This document shows positions 38,788 through 47,613 of a DNA stretch of 59,945 nt, one piece after another. Below the pieces are notes generated by a model that worked only from the letters and a program-made list of their open reading frames with translations, was not told where the DNA came from and searched no databases. Within the stretch, counting starts at the first letter, position 1; each line of letters opens with the position of its first letter. The translations under genes were made by a program, and so were the position numbers. Source of the DNA: Pseudonocardia sp. GTDB lineage: Bacteria; Actinomycetota; Actinomycetes; Mycobacteriales; Pseudonocardiaceae. Where the stretch lies: assembly GCA_029263115.1 (NCBI GenBank), contig JAJCYC010000280.1, forward strand, positions 1-59,945, read 5' to 3'.

Positions 38788-40383
38788 ATGAGTACCGTCC
38801 AGCCCGACCGGGACGAGCCGGCACCCGCCGACCCCGCCGCGGAGCCCGCCGTGCCTGCCGCGGCCCCCGCGACGTCCGCTGCCGACACTCCCGATCCGCC
38901 GCGGCTGGGGCCCCGCCCGCTGGCCCGCCCGTCCGTGGAGGTGGGTGCGGCGGAGGCGTTCGGCCGCCCGGCCGGGGTGAGCGGTGCTTTCGCAACCAAC
39001 GGCGACGGTCCCGCCGGGACGAACGGTCGGCACGGGCTGGGCGAACCGCACATCGAGCAGGTGTCACCCCCGCACCCGGCGCTGGCCAGCGCATTCGGTC
39101 GGCCCGGTGGAGCCGCCACCGACCTGCAGCGCCCTCCCCAGGACCCGGCCGACCGGCCCGCCGCCGGGCCCGACCCGTTCTGGGACAGCGCCTCGGCCCG
39201 TGACCCCTGGCGGGACCCGGCCGCGTCGGTCTCGTTGGGACCGCCGGCGGTGGAGACCACCGAGGACCGGCCGGCGGCGGAGTCCAGCGCCCGGTTGAGC
39301 GTCCGGGAGCTGTTGTTCGGCAGGCGGGTCAAGCCGGCCGCGCTGGGGCTGCTCGGGGTGATCGCGCTGCTGATCGGGGCGATGGGGGGTCTGGTCGGGC
39401 ACTGGGCGAGTTCCGCGTCGGAGGACCTGCTCGATCCGGGAGCGACCCTCGCCACCACCTCACCGGGCAAGGAGCGCCCGCCCGGTTCGGTGGCCGACAT
39501 CGCCGCCCGGGTGGTGCCCGCGGTGGTGTCCATCGAGATCAGGCTCGGTGACCAGGGCGGCACCGGGTCCGGCGTGGTGATCGACGAGGACGGGCACGTG
39601 CTGACCAACAACCACGTGATCGCGCCCGCCGTGGGGGTACCCGGATCGACCATCGAGGCCACCTTCCACGACGGCACCCACGCCCGGGTCCGGGTGGTCG
39701 GCCGGGACCCGAAGACCGACCTCGCGGTGGTCAAGGTCGACGTGCCCAACCCGACGGTGGCCCAGATCGGCCGCTCGGCCGACCTCGCGGTCGGCGACGG
39801 GGTGATCGCCATCGGCTCGCCGCTCGGGCTGGCCGGCACGGTCACCGACGGCATCGTCAGCGCGATCAACCGGCCGGTCCGGCTGGACGGCGAAGGCTCC
39901 GACACCAACGCGGTGATCGACGCCATCCAGACCGACGCGGCGATCAACCCCGGTAACTCCGGCGGTCCCCTGGTCGACTCGACCGGGGCGGTGGTCGGGT
40001 TGAACACCGCGATCCGCACGGCCGGCGAGGGCGGGTCGATCGGGCTCGGGTTCGCCATCCCGATCGACGACGCCCGCCAGATCGCCGAGCAGCTGATCCG
40101 GGCCGGGGTGGTCAAGCACGCCGAGTTGGGGGTCAACTCGAAGATCGTGACAGACGGCGTCGAGGACGGCGCCCAGGTGCAGAACGTGCGCCCGGGCAGC
40201 GCCGCGGCCGAGGCCGGCATCATCGAGGGAGACGTGATCGTGCGGCTGGGCGACCGGTCCATCCGGGTTCCCAACGAACTGGACGTCGCGCAGCGCGAGC
40301 ACGCGATCGGTGAGGAGGTGCCGATCCAGCTCATCCGGCAGGGCCGCCCGCTCACCGTCACCGCGACGCTACGATCGGACTAG
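38788..40383 (+). CDS. htrA: HtrA/DegP-like membrane serine protease
   Basis: This 531-aa protein has a 175-residue Pro/Ala-rich cytoplasmic part, one transmembrane helix (about 183-205) and an extracytoplasmic trypsin-like domain. Its triad is H276 (NNHVIAP), D311 (KTDLAVV) and S391 (NPGNSGGPL). A C-terminal PDZ domain follows (VRPGSAAAEAGIIEGDVIVR). It belongs to the SigE envelope-stress regulon. ATG 38788 is preferred over the out-of-frame ATG 38777. Confidence 0.94.
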   Translation: MSTVQPDRDEPAPADPAAEPAVPAAAPATSAADTPDPPRLGPRPLARPSVEVGAAEAFGRPAGVSGAFATNGDGPAGTNGRHGLGEPHIEQVSPPHPALASAFGRPGGAATDLQRPPQDPADRPAAGPDPFWDSASARDPWRDPAASVSLGPPAVETTEDRPAAESSARLSVRELLFGRRVKPAALGLLGVIALLIGAMGGLVGHWASSASEDLLDPGATLATTSPGKERPPGSVADIAARVVPAVVSIEIRLGDQGGTGSGVVIDEDGHVLTNNHVIAPAVGVPGSTIEATFHDGTHARVRVVGRDPKTDLAVVKVDVPNPTVAQIGRSADLAVGDGVIAIGSPLGLAGTVTDGIVSAINRPVRLDGEGSDTNAVIDAIQTDAAINPGNSGGPLVDSTGAVVGLNTAIRTAGEGGSIGLGFAIPIDDARQIAEQLIRAGVVKHAELGVNSKIVTDGVEDGAQVQNVRPGSAAAEAGIIEGDVIVRLGDRSIRVPNELDVAQREHAIGEEVPIQLIRQGRPLTVTATLRSD

Positions 40384-40452
40384 AGCGGCGACAAGCTAGG
40401 TTTGTTCAGCAGTGTTTGGTTCAGCAGCGTTCGGGTCGGCAGGGCGGGTGCG

Positions 40453-41037
40453 GTGTTCGAGAACCTGGGCTGGGGCGAGATCCTGGTGCTGATGCTCGCC
40501 GGGCTGTTCATCCTGGGCCCGGAGCGGCTGCCGGACGCGGCCGCCTGGCTCGGCCGCGCGATCAACCAGGTGAAGGGCTTCGCGTCCGGTGCGCGCGACC
40601 AGCTGCGCAGCGATCTGGGGCCTGAGTTCGACGAGCTGCGCAAGCCCTTCGACGAGCTGCGCCAGCCGTTGAACGAACTGCGCGGCCTGCGCAACCGCGA
40701 CCCGCGCCGGATGGTCACCCGGGCGCTGTTCGAGGACGACCCGGCGGAGAAGCCCAACGGCTACGCGCCGCCGGCCGGCGGGTCGGCCGGTTACGTCGCG
40801 CCCACCCCGGGATCGGCGACGTCCCGTCTGCACCCGGCCGCCGAACCGCCGCGCCGGCTCGACGCCGGCGAGCGCCCACCCATCGACCCCGACGCCACCG
40901 GACCCGGCCGGGGCGGCCCGGCCGGGCCGCCCCGGCTCAGGCGAGCAGCGGTGGTCGGCGCCGGTGCCAGTCGGTGGCCTGCTGGTAGGCGTGCGCGGCG
41001 GCCAGCACCCGGCCGTCGTCGTACCGGGCGCCGATGA
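40453..41037 (+). CDS. tatB: Sec-independent translocase TatB, ORF running through a terminator
   Basis: The N-terminus is classical Tat[21 protein letters not shown] is the membrane helix, then the GPERLPDA hinge and an amphipathic helix. Periodic DELRxPxxELR repeats follow at about 56-78. With TatA and TatC it recognises twin-arginine signal peptides. GTG 40453 starts the conserved part. The frame does not stop before the convergent amidase gene: it continues about 100 bases into it, through a perfect hairpin at 40907-40936. The last 30 residues (Arg/Ala-rich) are therefore probably not ancestral. The full 194 aa may or may not be made. Confidence 0.88.
   Translation: MFENLGWGEILVLMLAGLFILGPERLPDAAAWLGRAINQVKGFASGARDQLRSDLGPEFDELRKPFDELRQPLNELRGLRNRDPRRMVTRALFEDDPAEKPNGYAPPAGGSAGYVAPTPGSATSRLHPAAEPPRRLDAGERPPIDPDATGPGRGGPAGPPRLRRAAVVGAGASRWPAGRRARRPAPGRRRTGRR
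40907..40936. terminator. perfect 13-bp hairpin at the tatB/amidase junction
   Basis: GCCGGGGCGGCCC at 40907-40919 pairs exactly with 40924-40936 around the loop GGCC. It abuts the amidase stop codon (40937-40939) and lies inside the open tatB frame. It should act on transcripts from both sides. Confidence 0.7.
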
Positions 41038-42370
41038 TCTGCAGCCCCACCGGCAGCCCTCCGGTGCCCACTCCGCCCGAGGTGGTGAACCCGCAGGGCA
41101 CGCTGGCCGCCGGCTGCTGGGTCATGTTGAACGGGTAGGTGAACGGTGTCCAGCTGGTCCAGCGCGGTGAGGTCGACCCGGGCGGCACCTCGATCCCGGT
41201 CTCGAACGCCGGGATCGGCAGACACGGGGTGAGCAGCAGGTCGTAGCGGGTGTGGAAGTCGCTCATCACCGAGCCCAGCTCGTTGCGCGCGGCCATCGCC
41301 CCCAGGTACTCCAGTGCGGTGAACCGGGCGCCGGCCTCGGCCACCTCCACCAACCCGGGGTCCATCCGGGCCCGGACCTCGGCACCCATCGGTTCGAGCA
41401 CCTTGGCCGCGCCGGCGAACCACAGCACCTCGAAGTCCGCGATCGGGTCGGCGAAGCCCGGATCGACCAGCTCCACCCGGGCGCCCAGCTCGGAGAACAC
41501 CGCCACCGCGGCGTCGAACGCGGCCGCCACCTCGGGGTGGACGTCCACGTAGCCCAGCGTCGGGCTGGCCGCCACCCGCAACCCGGCCATGCCCAGGCCC
41601 AGCATCGCCAGACTGGACTGCGCCGACGCGGCGAGCGCCCAGGGGTCCCGGGCGTCGAACCCGGCGACCACGTCCAGCAGCAGCGCCGCGTCGGCCGCCG
41701 TCCTGGTCATCGGGCCGACGTGGGACAGCGGCCCGAACGGGCTGGCCGGGCTGTGCGGCACCCGTCCGAACGTCGGCTTGATCGTGGTGGTGCCGGTGAA
41801 GGCTGCCGGGATCCGCACCGAGCCGCCCCCGTCGGTACCCAGGCTGAGCGCGCCCATGCCGAGCCCGACCGCGGCCGCGCTGCCGCCGCTGGACCCGCCG
41901 CTGGTCATCGCGGGGTTCCACGGGTTACCGGTGGCGCCGTACCGGACGGAGTCGGTGACCCCCTTCCACGCGTACTCCGGCGTGGTGGTCTTGCCCAGCA
42001 GCACCGCGCCGTGCTCGCGCACCCGGGCCACCGCCGGGCCGTCCACCGTCCACGGCCCGGAACCGTCGAGGGTGTACGACCCGCGCAGCGTCGGCCACCC
42101 CTCGGTGAGCAGCGCGTCCTTGATCGATATCGGCACGCCGTCGATCACCCCGACCGGCTCGTTGCGCCGCCAGCGTTCCTCGGACGCCTTCGCCGAGGCC
42201 AGCGCGGACTCGGCGTCGACCAGGCAGAACGCGTTCACCTGCTCGTCGAGCCGGTCGATCCGGTCCAGCGCGTCCCGGGTGGCCTGCACCGGCGACAGGT
42301 CACCGGAGCCGTAGGCGGCCAGCAGCTCGGTCGCCGTGAGGTCGGCGGTGGAACTCACCGAGTCGGTCAT
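40937..42370 (-). CDS. amidase signature family enzyme
   Basis: This 477-aa amidase has the Ser-cisSer-Lys triad visible as K84 (SIKDALL), S160/S161 ([10 protein letters not shown]) and nucleophile S184 ([10 protein letters not shown]). The family hydrolyses amides, including aryl- and carbamoyl-amides; the substrate here is unknown. ATG 42370 overlaps the upstream dehydrogenase stop (ATGA), so both form one minus-strand operon. It diverges from the DUF3830-isomerase operon across the shared promoter region with a GntR-type operator. It therefore probably feeds the same pathway. Confidence 0.92.
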   Translation of the reverse strand: MTDSVSSTADLTATELLAAYGSGDLSPVQATRDALDRIDRLDEQVNAFCLVDAESALASAKASEERWRRNEPVGVIDGVPISIKDALLTEGWPTLRGSYTLDGSGPWTVDGPAVARVREHGAVLLGKTTTPEYAWKGVTDSVRYGATGNPWNPAMTSGGSSGGSAAAVGLGMGALSLGTDGGGSVRIPAAFTGTTTIKPTFGRVPHSPASPFGPLSHVGPMTRTAADAALLLDVVAGFDARDPWALAASAQSSLAMLGLGMAGLRVAASPTLGYVDVHPEVAAAFDAAVAVFSELGARVELVDPGFADPIADFEVLWFAGAAKVLEPMGAEVRARMDPGLVEVAEAGARFTALEYLGAMAARNELGSVMSDFHTRYDLLLTPCLPIPAFETGIEVPPGSTSPRWTSWTPFTYPFNMTQQPAASVPCGFTTSGGVGTGGLPVGLQIIGARYDDGRVLAAAHAYQQATDWHRRRPPLLA

Positions 42371-43347
42371 GCGGAGCTCCCCGAGGTTACGTATCCCTGC
42401 GTCTTGTCCACCACGTTGCGCAGTGGCCGGCCGCCACGGTAGCGGCCGAGGTTGTCGGTGAACAGTTCGACCAGCGCGTCCCGCCAGCCGACCACGTCCC
42501 CGGACATGTGCGGCGAGACGATCACCCCGGGCAGCGTCCACAGCGGGTGCCCGGCCGGCAGCGGCTCGGCGGCGAACACGTCCAGCGCCGCGCCCGCCAG
42601 CCCGCCCCCGCGCAGCGCCTCGACCAGGTCGTCCTGCACCACCAGCGCACCCCGACCCACGTTGATCAACCGGGCGGAGGCCGGCAGCCGGGCCAGCAGG
42701 TCCGCGTCCACCAGCCCGCGGGTCCGCTCGGTCAGCGGTGCGGCGAGCACCAGGTAGCCGCAGTCGGCCAGCAGGCCGGGTAGCTCCTCGGCGGCGTGTA
42801 CGCCGTCCCGGGCCCTCCGTCCGACCAGCCGCACCCGCATCCCCACCGCGCGCAGCATCCCCGCGATGGCCACCCCGATCGGTCCGCCGCCGACCACCAC
42901 CGCGATCGTGCCGGCGATCGTCTCGGTCTCCCGGTGCCGCCACTCCCGGCCGGCCTGCAGTCGCAGCGTGATCGGCAGGTCCTTGGCGTAGGCCAGCACC
43001 AACCCCAGCACGTACTCCGCCATCGGGGTGTCGAACACCCCCCGCGAGTTGGTGATCGCCACCTCGGAGGCCACCATCTCGTCGAAGATCAACCGGTCCA
43101 CCCCGGCGCTGGCGGTGTGCACCCAGCGCAGCGTGTCGGCGCTGGCCCAACTGCGCCGTAGCGCGTCGGAGGTGAAGTCCCACACCAGCAGCGCGTCGGC
43201 GCCTTGGAGCTTCGCGGGCAACTCGTCGGCTGTGGCGTAGGTGATCGACGCCAGCGCGTCGGCGTGCTGCTCCAGGTGCGGCGGACGATCGTCCGAATGC
43301 AGCACGACCAGCGTCGCCCTACCCTCGTGAACTGCGGAAACTGTCAA
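42367..43347 (-). CDS. D-2-hydroxyacid dehydrogenase
   Basis: This 326-aa NAD(P)-dependent enzyme of the D-isomer 2-hydroxyacid family has its Rossmann motif at VVVGGGPIGVAIAG. The catalytic Arg (NVGRGALV), Glu (AAEPLPAGHPLW) and His (SPHMSGD) are present. It interconverts 2-oxo acids and D-2-hydroxy acids. It is the first gene of the minus-strand operon with the amidase. The exact substrate is not predictable. Confidence 0.92.
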   Translation of the reverse strand: MTVSAVHEGRATLVVLHSDDRPPHLEQHADALASITYATADELPAKLQGADALLVWDFTSDALRRSWASADTLRWVHTASAGVDRLIFDEMVASEVAITNSRGVFDTPMAEYVLGLVLAYAKDLPITLRLQAGREWRHRETETIAGTIAVVVGGGPIGVAIAGMLRAVGMRVRLVGRRARDGVHAAEELPGLLADCGYLVLAAPLTERTRGLVDADLLARLPASARLINVGRGALVVQDDLVEALRGGGLAGAALDVFAAEPLPAGHPLWTLPGVIVSPHMSGDVVGWRDALVELFTDNLGRYRGGRPLRNVVDKTQGYVTSGSSA

Positions 43348-43393
43348 GTGTGGGCACCTCGTGACGACGGGCGTGAACTCTGGTCCTGATCGA

Positions 43394-43421
43394 TTGACAC
43401 GCTAGGAAGTGCTCGTATGAT
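43394..43421 (+). promoter_or_regulatory. near-consensus promoter of the DUF3830-isomerase operon
   Basis: TTGACA (43394-43399), a 16-base spacer and TATGAT (43416-43421) form the best primary-sigma promoter seen in this window. The -10 box overlaps the palindromic operator, which predicts tight repression without inducer. The leader is about 90 nt. Confidence 0.7.
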
Positions 43422-43432
43422 TGTCAACAATC
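43419..43432. promoter_or_regulatory. GntR/FCD operator, site 1
   Basis: GATTGTCAACAATC is a perfect 6-2-6 palindrome covering the -10 box and transcription start. It matches the TTGT-N2-ACAA type bound by FadR/FCD regulators, one of which is encoded at 45.6 kb. Confidence 0.72.
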
Positions 43433-43518
43433 CGCGACCGTTGCAGTTCGGGGAGCAGTGGTTCGAGCCGGCCGGCTCGGGTGACCCCGTACCGGCCGTA
43501 GAGATCGCGGGGTGATCC

Positions 43519-44013
43519 ATGGCGCGTCTGATGCGCATCACGCTGGCCAAGCGGGCGGTGTCCTGCGTCGCGGAGTTGCTGGACAAGGACGCGCCGCGCA
43601 CCGGCGACGCGGTCTGGTCCGCGTTGCCCCAGGGTGGCGACGCGCAACACGCCAAGTACGCACGCAACGAGGTCTACACCATGGTGCCCCGGTTCGGCCC
43701 GGAGATCGGCCTGGAGAATCCGACGGTCACCCCGATCCCCGGCGACGTCGTCTACTTCTCCTTCACCGGCGGCATGCTCGACCAGTCGTTCAAGGCCGAC
43801 CAGGGCATCGACCGGCTGCCCGGAGTGATCGATCTCGCAATTTTCTACGGCCGCAACAACCTGCTGCTCAACGGCGACGTCGGCTGGGTGCCGGGCAACG
43901 TCTACGCCTCCGTCGTCGACGGTCTGGACCGGATGGCGCAGGCCTGCCACGACGTGTGGCGATCCGGCAGCGTGGGGGAGCGGCTGGTCTACGAACGGCT
44001 CTCCGAGGGCTAG
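43519..44013 (+). CDS. DUF3830 family protein
   Basis: This 164-aa protein opens MARLMRITLAKRAVSCVAEL and contains RNEVYTMVPRFG and NPTVTPIPGDVVYFSF, hallmarks of DUF3830, a cyclophilin-like fold with no settled activity. Members commonly occur in amino/hydroxy acid catabolic clusters. It is first in a plus-strand operon with two racemase-superfamily genes. ATG 43519 is the start. Confidence 0.85.
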   Translation: MARLMRITLAKRAVSCVAELLDKDAPRTGDAVWSALPQGGDAQHAKYARNEVYTMVPRFGPEIGLENPTVTPIPGDVVYFSFTGGMLDQSFKADQGIDRLPGVIDLAIFYGRNNLLLNGDVGWVPGNVYASVVDGLDRMAQACHDVWRSGSVGERLVYERLSEG

Positions 44014-44021
44014 GGGCGGGC

Positions 44022-44783
44022 ATGCCCTCGGAACTTTCGGTGGCGTTCGTCGACTCCACCACGCACCAGCGGGGCATCGGCGTAGTCGCCCCTTTCGACT
44101 TCGCGCTCGACCGCGAACTGTGGCGGTGGGTCCCGGACAACGTCTCGCTCTACCTGACCCGGATGCCGTACTTCCCGGCGCCGGTCACCGTCCAGATGGC
44201 CACCTCGCTGAGCGAGCGGTCCACCGTGCGCCGGGCCACCCGCGACGTGCTCACCCCCGGGCCGGACGTGGTGGCCTACGCCTGCGCGTCGGGCAGCTTC
44301 GTACACGGGGTGCTCGGCGAGCGGTTGCTGGTGCGGACCATGGTCGACGCGGGCGCTCCGGCGGCGTGCACCACCAGCGGGGCGATGGTCGAGGCGCTGG
44401 CGCTGCTCGGGGTGCGCTCGCCGGCCATCGCCACCCCGTACGTCGACGACGTCACCGACCGGCTGATCGACTACCTCGCGGAGAACGGCGTGCGGACGGT
44501 CGCCAGCAACGGGTTGGGGCTGCTCGGCAACATCTGGCGGGTGCCCTACCGCACCGTGGTCGACATCGTCCGTGCGGTCGACACCCCCGCGGCCGACGCG
44601 CTCTACATCAGCTGCACCAACCTACCCACCTACGACATCATCGAGCCGCTGGAACGGGCGCTGGGCAAGCCGGTGCTGACCGCCAACCAGGTGACCATGT
44701 GGTCGGCGCTGCGGGCGATGGGTCTGCCCGCGGTCGGCACCGGGCAGAGCCTGCTTCGGCGCGGCGAGCCGTCGGCCGCGTGA
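44022..44783 (+). CDS. maleate isomerase / Asp-Glu racemase superfamily protein, two-cysteine form
   Basis: This 253-aa protein has both half sites of the superfamily: C88 in AYACASGSFVHG and C198 in ISCTNLPTYDII. Two opposed Cys are used by maleate cis-trans isomerase and by racemases. The length matches maleate isomerase and arylmalonate decarboxylase. It starts eight bases after the DUF3830 stop. Isomerisation of an unsaturated diacid or racemisation of a substituted malonate-type acid would fit the cluster. Confidence 0.85.
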   Translation: MPSELSVAFVDSTTHQRGIGVVAPFDFALDRELWRWVPDNVSLYLTRMPYFPAPVTVQMATSLSERSTVRRATRDVLTPGPDVVAYACASGSFVHGVLGERLLVRTMVDAGAPAACTTSGAMVEALALLGVRSPAIATPYVDDVTDRLIDYLAENGVRTVASNGLGLLGNIWRVPYRTVVDIVRAVDTPAADALYISCTNLPTYDIIEPLERALGKPVLTANQVTMWSALRAMGLPAVGTGQSLLRRGEPSAA

Positions 44784-44828
44784 TGCCCGGCGGGTCGCGC
44801 CGGAGCGGCCTCGCGGCCTGTCGTGTTG

Positions 44829-44834
44829 TAGATT
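44829..44834 (+). promoter_or_regulatory. -10 box of a leaderless promoter (second isomerase-like gene)
   Basis: TAGATT is followed by seven bases and then ATG 44842. It is overlapped by operator site 2. Confidence 0.45.
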
Positions 44835-44844
44835 GTCCACAATG
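44831..44844. promoter_or_regulatory. GntR/FCD operator, site 2
   Basis: GATTGTCCACAATG differs from the perfect palindrome at the last base and the centre. It spans the -10 box and the ATG of the next gene, so a bound repressor would cover the start of a leaderless mRNA. Confidence 0.65.
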
Positions 44845-45576
44845 CGGAGCATCGGATTCCTGTATCCGGGACACAGCGCCGAGGACGACTACCCGGTCGC
44901 CCAGCGGCTGCTGCACGCTGACGAAGGCACGGGCCCCGAGCTGGTGGTGGCGCATACCGAGATGCGGGTCGATGCCCATCGGGTCGACGCACTGCGCGAG
45001 ATCGGCGCGGACGACGTGCTGGCCGAGGGGGCCCGCCGGCTCGGCCCGGTGTCCTCGGTGATCTGGGCCTGCACGTCCGGCAGCTTCGTCCTCGGCTGGG
45101 ACGGGGCGTCCGCGCAGGTCGGCGCGCTGAGCGCGGTCGCCGGGGTGCCCGCGTCGAGCACCTCGTTCGCGTTCACCGACGCGGCCGCCCGGCTCGGGGT
45201 GACCAGGGTGGCGGTCGCCGCCACCTACCCGGACGATGTCGCGGGTGATTTCGTGGCGTTCCTGGCCACCGCCGGGGTCGAGGTTGTGCGGCTGTCCAGC
45301 CTGGGCATCGTCACCGCGGCCGAGGTCGGCACCCTCGGCCGCGACCGGGTGCTGGAGTTGGCCGCCGCCGGTGACCACCCGGGCGCCCAGGCGGTCCTGC
45401 TGCCCGACACCGCCCTGCACACCATGGCCTGGCTGGACGACCTCGAACGGCACCTGGGCAAGTCGGTGCTCACGGCCAACCAGGTCAGCATCTGGCAGGG
45501 CCTGCGGCTGGCCGGCGACCGCGCCTCCCGTACCGGTCTCGGCTCCCTGCTCACCATCCCGCCGGACGGGACCTGA
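44842..45576 (+). CDS. arylmalonate decarboxylase-like protein, one-cysteine form
   Basis: This 244-aa paralogue of the preceding protein keeps the first cysteine (C77 in WACTSGSFVLGW), but the second is replaced: LLPDTALHT near residues 186-194, with D189 where the paralogue has Cys. Loss of one Cys is what separates arylmalonate decarboxylase (one Cys) from the two-Cys racemases and isomerases, although the replacement differs. It may therefore decarboxylate rather than isomerise. It has its own operator-controlled leaderless promoter, so its level may differ from that of the first paralogue. Confidence 0.8.
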   Translation: MRSIGFLYPGHSAEDDYPVAQRLLHADEGTGPELVVAHTEMRVDAHRVDALREIGADDVLAEGARRLGPVSSVIWACTSGSFVLGWDGASAQVGALSAVAGVPASSTSFAFTDAAARLGVTRVAVAATYPDDVAGDFVAFLATAGVEVVRLSSLGIVTAAEVGTLGRDRVLELAAAGDHPGAQAVLLPDTALHTMAWLDDLERHLGKSVLTANQVSIWQGLRLAGDRASRTGLGSLLTIPPDGT

Positions 45577-45594
45577 GATGCCCGGACGTGGGCC

Positions 45595-46308
45595 ATGACG
45601 GAGCTGATCGCCGGGCCGCTGATCGACGCCGCGAGCCTGGAGCCGGTGCACCGGGCCTCCACCCCGGCGCTGGTCGCCGATCAGCTCCGGCGGGCGATCA
45701 TGCGCGGGGTGTTCCCGCCGGGCACCCAGCTCGGCGAGGTCGAGCTGGCGGGCCGGTTCGGGGTCAGCCGCGGCCCGTTGCGGGAGGCCATGCAGCGGCT
45801 CGTGGCGGAAGGTCTGCTGCGCGCCGAACGGCACCGCGGCCTGTTCGTACGGGATCTCGACGAGGCCGACGTGCGCGACGTGTACACCGCCCGGCTGGCG
45901 GTGGAGGGGGCCACCGCGACGCTGATCCTGGCCGGTGACCGGGCCGCCGCCGTCGCGCGGCTGGAGGTGGCCGTCGCGGGGATGCGCGCGGCCGCGTCGG
46001 CCGGTGACCCGACGGCGATGGCCGACGCGGACCAGAGCTTCCACGCCGAGCTGGTGGCGGCGTCCGGCAGTCCCCGGTTGCGGCGGATGGCCGACGGGCT
46101 GCTGGTGGAGACGCGGATGTGTCTGGCCGCGCTGCAGGACAGTGCCCCCGACCCGGCCGGTCTGGTGCGTGAGCACGAAGGCCTGCTGGACGCCTTGCGG
46201 GCCGGGGACGCGGACCGGTTCGGCTCGGCGATCGCCGAGCACATGGCCGACGCGGTGGACCGCATCCTCGGCGACCGCGCCCGGGTGGACATCCCCGGCT
46301 GCGAGTGA
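45595..46308 (+). CDS. GntR-family regulator, FCD subfamily
   Basis: This 237-aa protein has an N-terminal winged helix (ELAGRFGVSRGPLREAMQRLVAEGLL, quoted in part as GVSRGPLREAMQRL) and a C-terminal FCD effector domain. Likely metal ligands (D and three His) lie in ADQSFHAELV, VREHEGLLDAL and AEHMADAV. FCD regulators bind small acids and leave TTGT-N2-ACAA-like operators. Three such sites surround this gene, so it is the natural repressor of the island. It lies 18 bp after the isomerase-like gene. Confidence 0.93.
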   Translation: MTELIAGPLIDAASLEPVHRASTPALVADQLRRAIMRGVFPPGTQLGEVELAGRFGVSRGPLREAMQRLVAEGLLRAERHRGLFVRDLDEADVRDVYTARLAVEGATATLILAGDRAAAVARLEVAVAGMRAAASAGDPTAMADADQSFHAELVAASGSPRLRRMADGLLVETRMCLAALQDSAPDPAGLVREHEGLLDALRAGDADRFGSAIAEHMADAVDRILGDRARVDIPGCE

Positions 46309-46316
46309 TTCGATGC

Positions 46317-46330
46317 GATTGTCAACAATC
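46317..46330. promoter_or_regulatory. GntR/FCD operator, site 3
   Basis: GATTGTCAACAATC, identical to site 1, begins eight bases after the regulator stop and 27 bases before the aminotransferase start. It should control the aminotransferase. Confidence 0.72.
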
Positions 46331-46356
46331 CGACAAGTTGCGGGAGTGGTCGACGG

Positions 46357-47613
46357 ATGGCTCGGTTGTCCCCGATTCTCAAGCAGGCGACGCCGGTGCG
46401 GGTCAGCCGCGGCGAGGGGGTCTACCTCTACGACGCGGCCGACCGCCGGTACCTGGACTTCACCGCCGGCATCGGGGTGACCAGCACCGGGCACTGCCAC
46501 CCCCGGGTGGTGGCGGCGGCCCAGGCGCAGGCGGGCACCCTGATCCACGGCCAGTACACCACCGTCCTGCACGAACCGCTGCTGGCGTTGACCGAGCGGC
46601 TGGGCGAGGCGCTGCCCGAGGGCCTGGACAGCGTGAGCTACACCAACTCCGGCAGTGAGGCGGTCGAGGCGGCGGTCCGGCTGGCCCGGCATGCCACCGG
46701 CCGATCCACGATCGTGGCGTTCACCGGGGCGTTCCACGGACGCACGATGGGTGCCGCCGCACTGACCTCGTCGGCCACCAAGTTCCGTGCGGGCGTGGGC
46801 CCGGTGATGCCCGGAGTGGCGATCGCGCCGTTCCCCTACGCCTTCCGCTACGGCTGGAGCGTGCCCGAGGCGGTGCGGTTCGCGCTGGCCGAGCTGGACT
46901 ACCTGCTGGCCACCAGCGCCCCGGCCGCGGACCTGGCGGCGATCATCATCGAGCCGGTGCTCGGTGAGGGCGGCTACGTGCCCACCCCGCCGGAGTTCCT
47001 GGCCGGGCTGCGCGACCGGGCCGACCGGCACGGTGTGCTGCTGATCGTCGACGAGGTGCAGACCGGCGTCGGGCGGACCGGGCGGTTCTGGGGGCACCAG
47101 CACGCCGAGGGGGTCCGGCCGGACATCCTGATCACCGCGAAGGGGCTGGCCAGCGGCTTTCCTCTGTCCGCCATCGCGGCCCCGGAGGAGTTGATGAGCA
47201 AGGCCTGGCCCGGCTCGCAGGGGGGCACCTACGGCGGCAACGCGGTGGCCTGCGCGGCGGCGCTGGCCACCCTCGACGTGGTGCGGGACGAGGGCCTGGT
47301 GGACAACGCCGCCGAGCAGGGCACCCGGCTGCTCGAGGGCCTGCGCAAGGTCGCCACCGAACACCCGGGGATCGTCGACGTGCGCGGTCTGGGTCTGATG
47401 ATCGGCAACGAGTTCCACACCCCCGACGGTGCGCCGGACACCGCCGGCGCGGCGCGCGCCCAGGCGTCCGCGGCCGAGTTGGGGCTGCTGCTGCTGACCT
47501 GCGGGCCGCACGGCAACGTGGTGCGGATGATCCCGCCGCTGGTGGTCACGGCGGATCAGGTGGACGACGGCCTGGCGCTCTGGGCCGAGGCGCTGGCGGC
47601 CACCGGGCACTGA
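46357..47613 (+). CDS. class III PLP aminotransferase
   Basis: This 418-aa enzyme of the 4-aminobutyrate/ornithine aminotransferase type has the Schiff-base lysine K262 in LITAKGLASGFPLSA and VDEVQTGVGRTGRFW before it. SNSGSEAVEAA-type TNSGSEAVEAAVRLAR binds the cofactor phosphate. Such enzymes act on omega- or beta-amino groups. Within the island it could convert an amine freed by the amidase. It is preceded by operator site 3. Its stop codon is the first base triplet of a 47-bp repeat. Confidence 0.92.
   Translation: MARLSPILKQATPVRVSRGEGVYLYDAADRRYLDFTAGIGVTSTGHCHPRVVAAAQAQAGTLIHGQYTTVLHEPLLALTERLGEALPEGLDSVSYTNSGSEAVEAAVRLARHATGRSTIVAFTGAFHGRTMGAAALTSSATKFRAGVGPVMPGVAIAPFPYAFRYGWSVPEAVRFALAELDYLLATSAPAADLAAIIIEPVLGEGGYVPTPPEFLAGLRDRADRHGVLLIVDEVQTGVGRTGRFWGHQHAEGVRPDILITAKGLASGFPLSAIAAPEELMSKAWPGSQGGTYGGNAVACAAALATLDVVRDEGLVDNAAEQGTRLLEGLRKVATEHPGIVDVRGLGLMIGNEFHTPDGAPDTAGAARAQASAAELGLLLLTCGPHGNVVRMIPPLVVTADQVDDGLALWAEALAATGH

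Noticed and set aside
44638-47610. 990-aa minus-strand open frame across the isomerase, GntR and aminotransferase genes
   Set aside because: It is antisense to three well-supported genes and has no domain resemblance.
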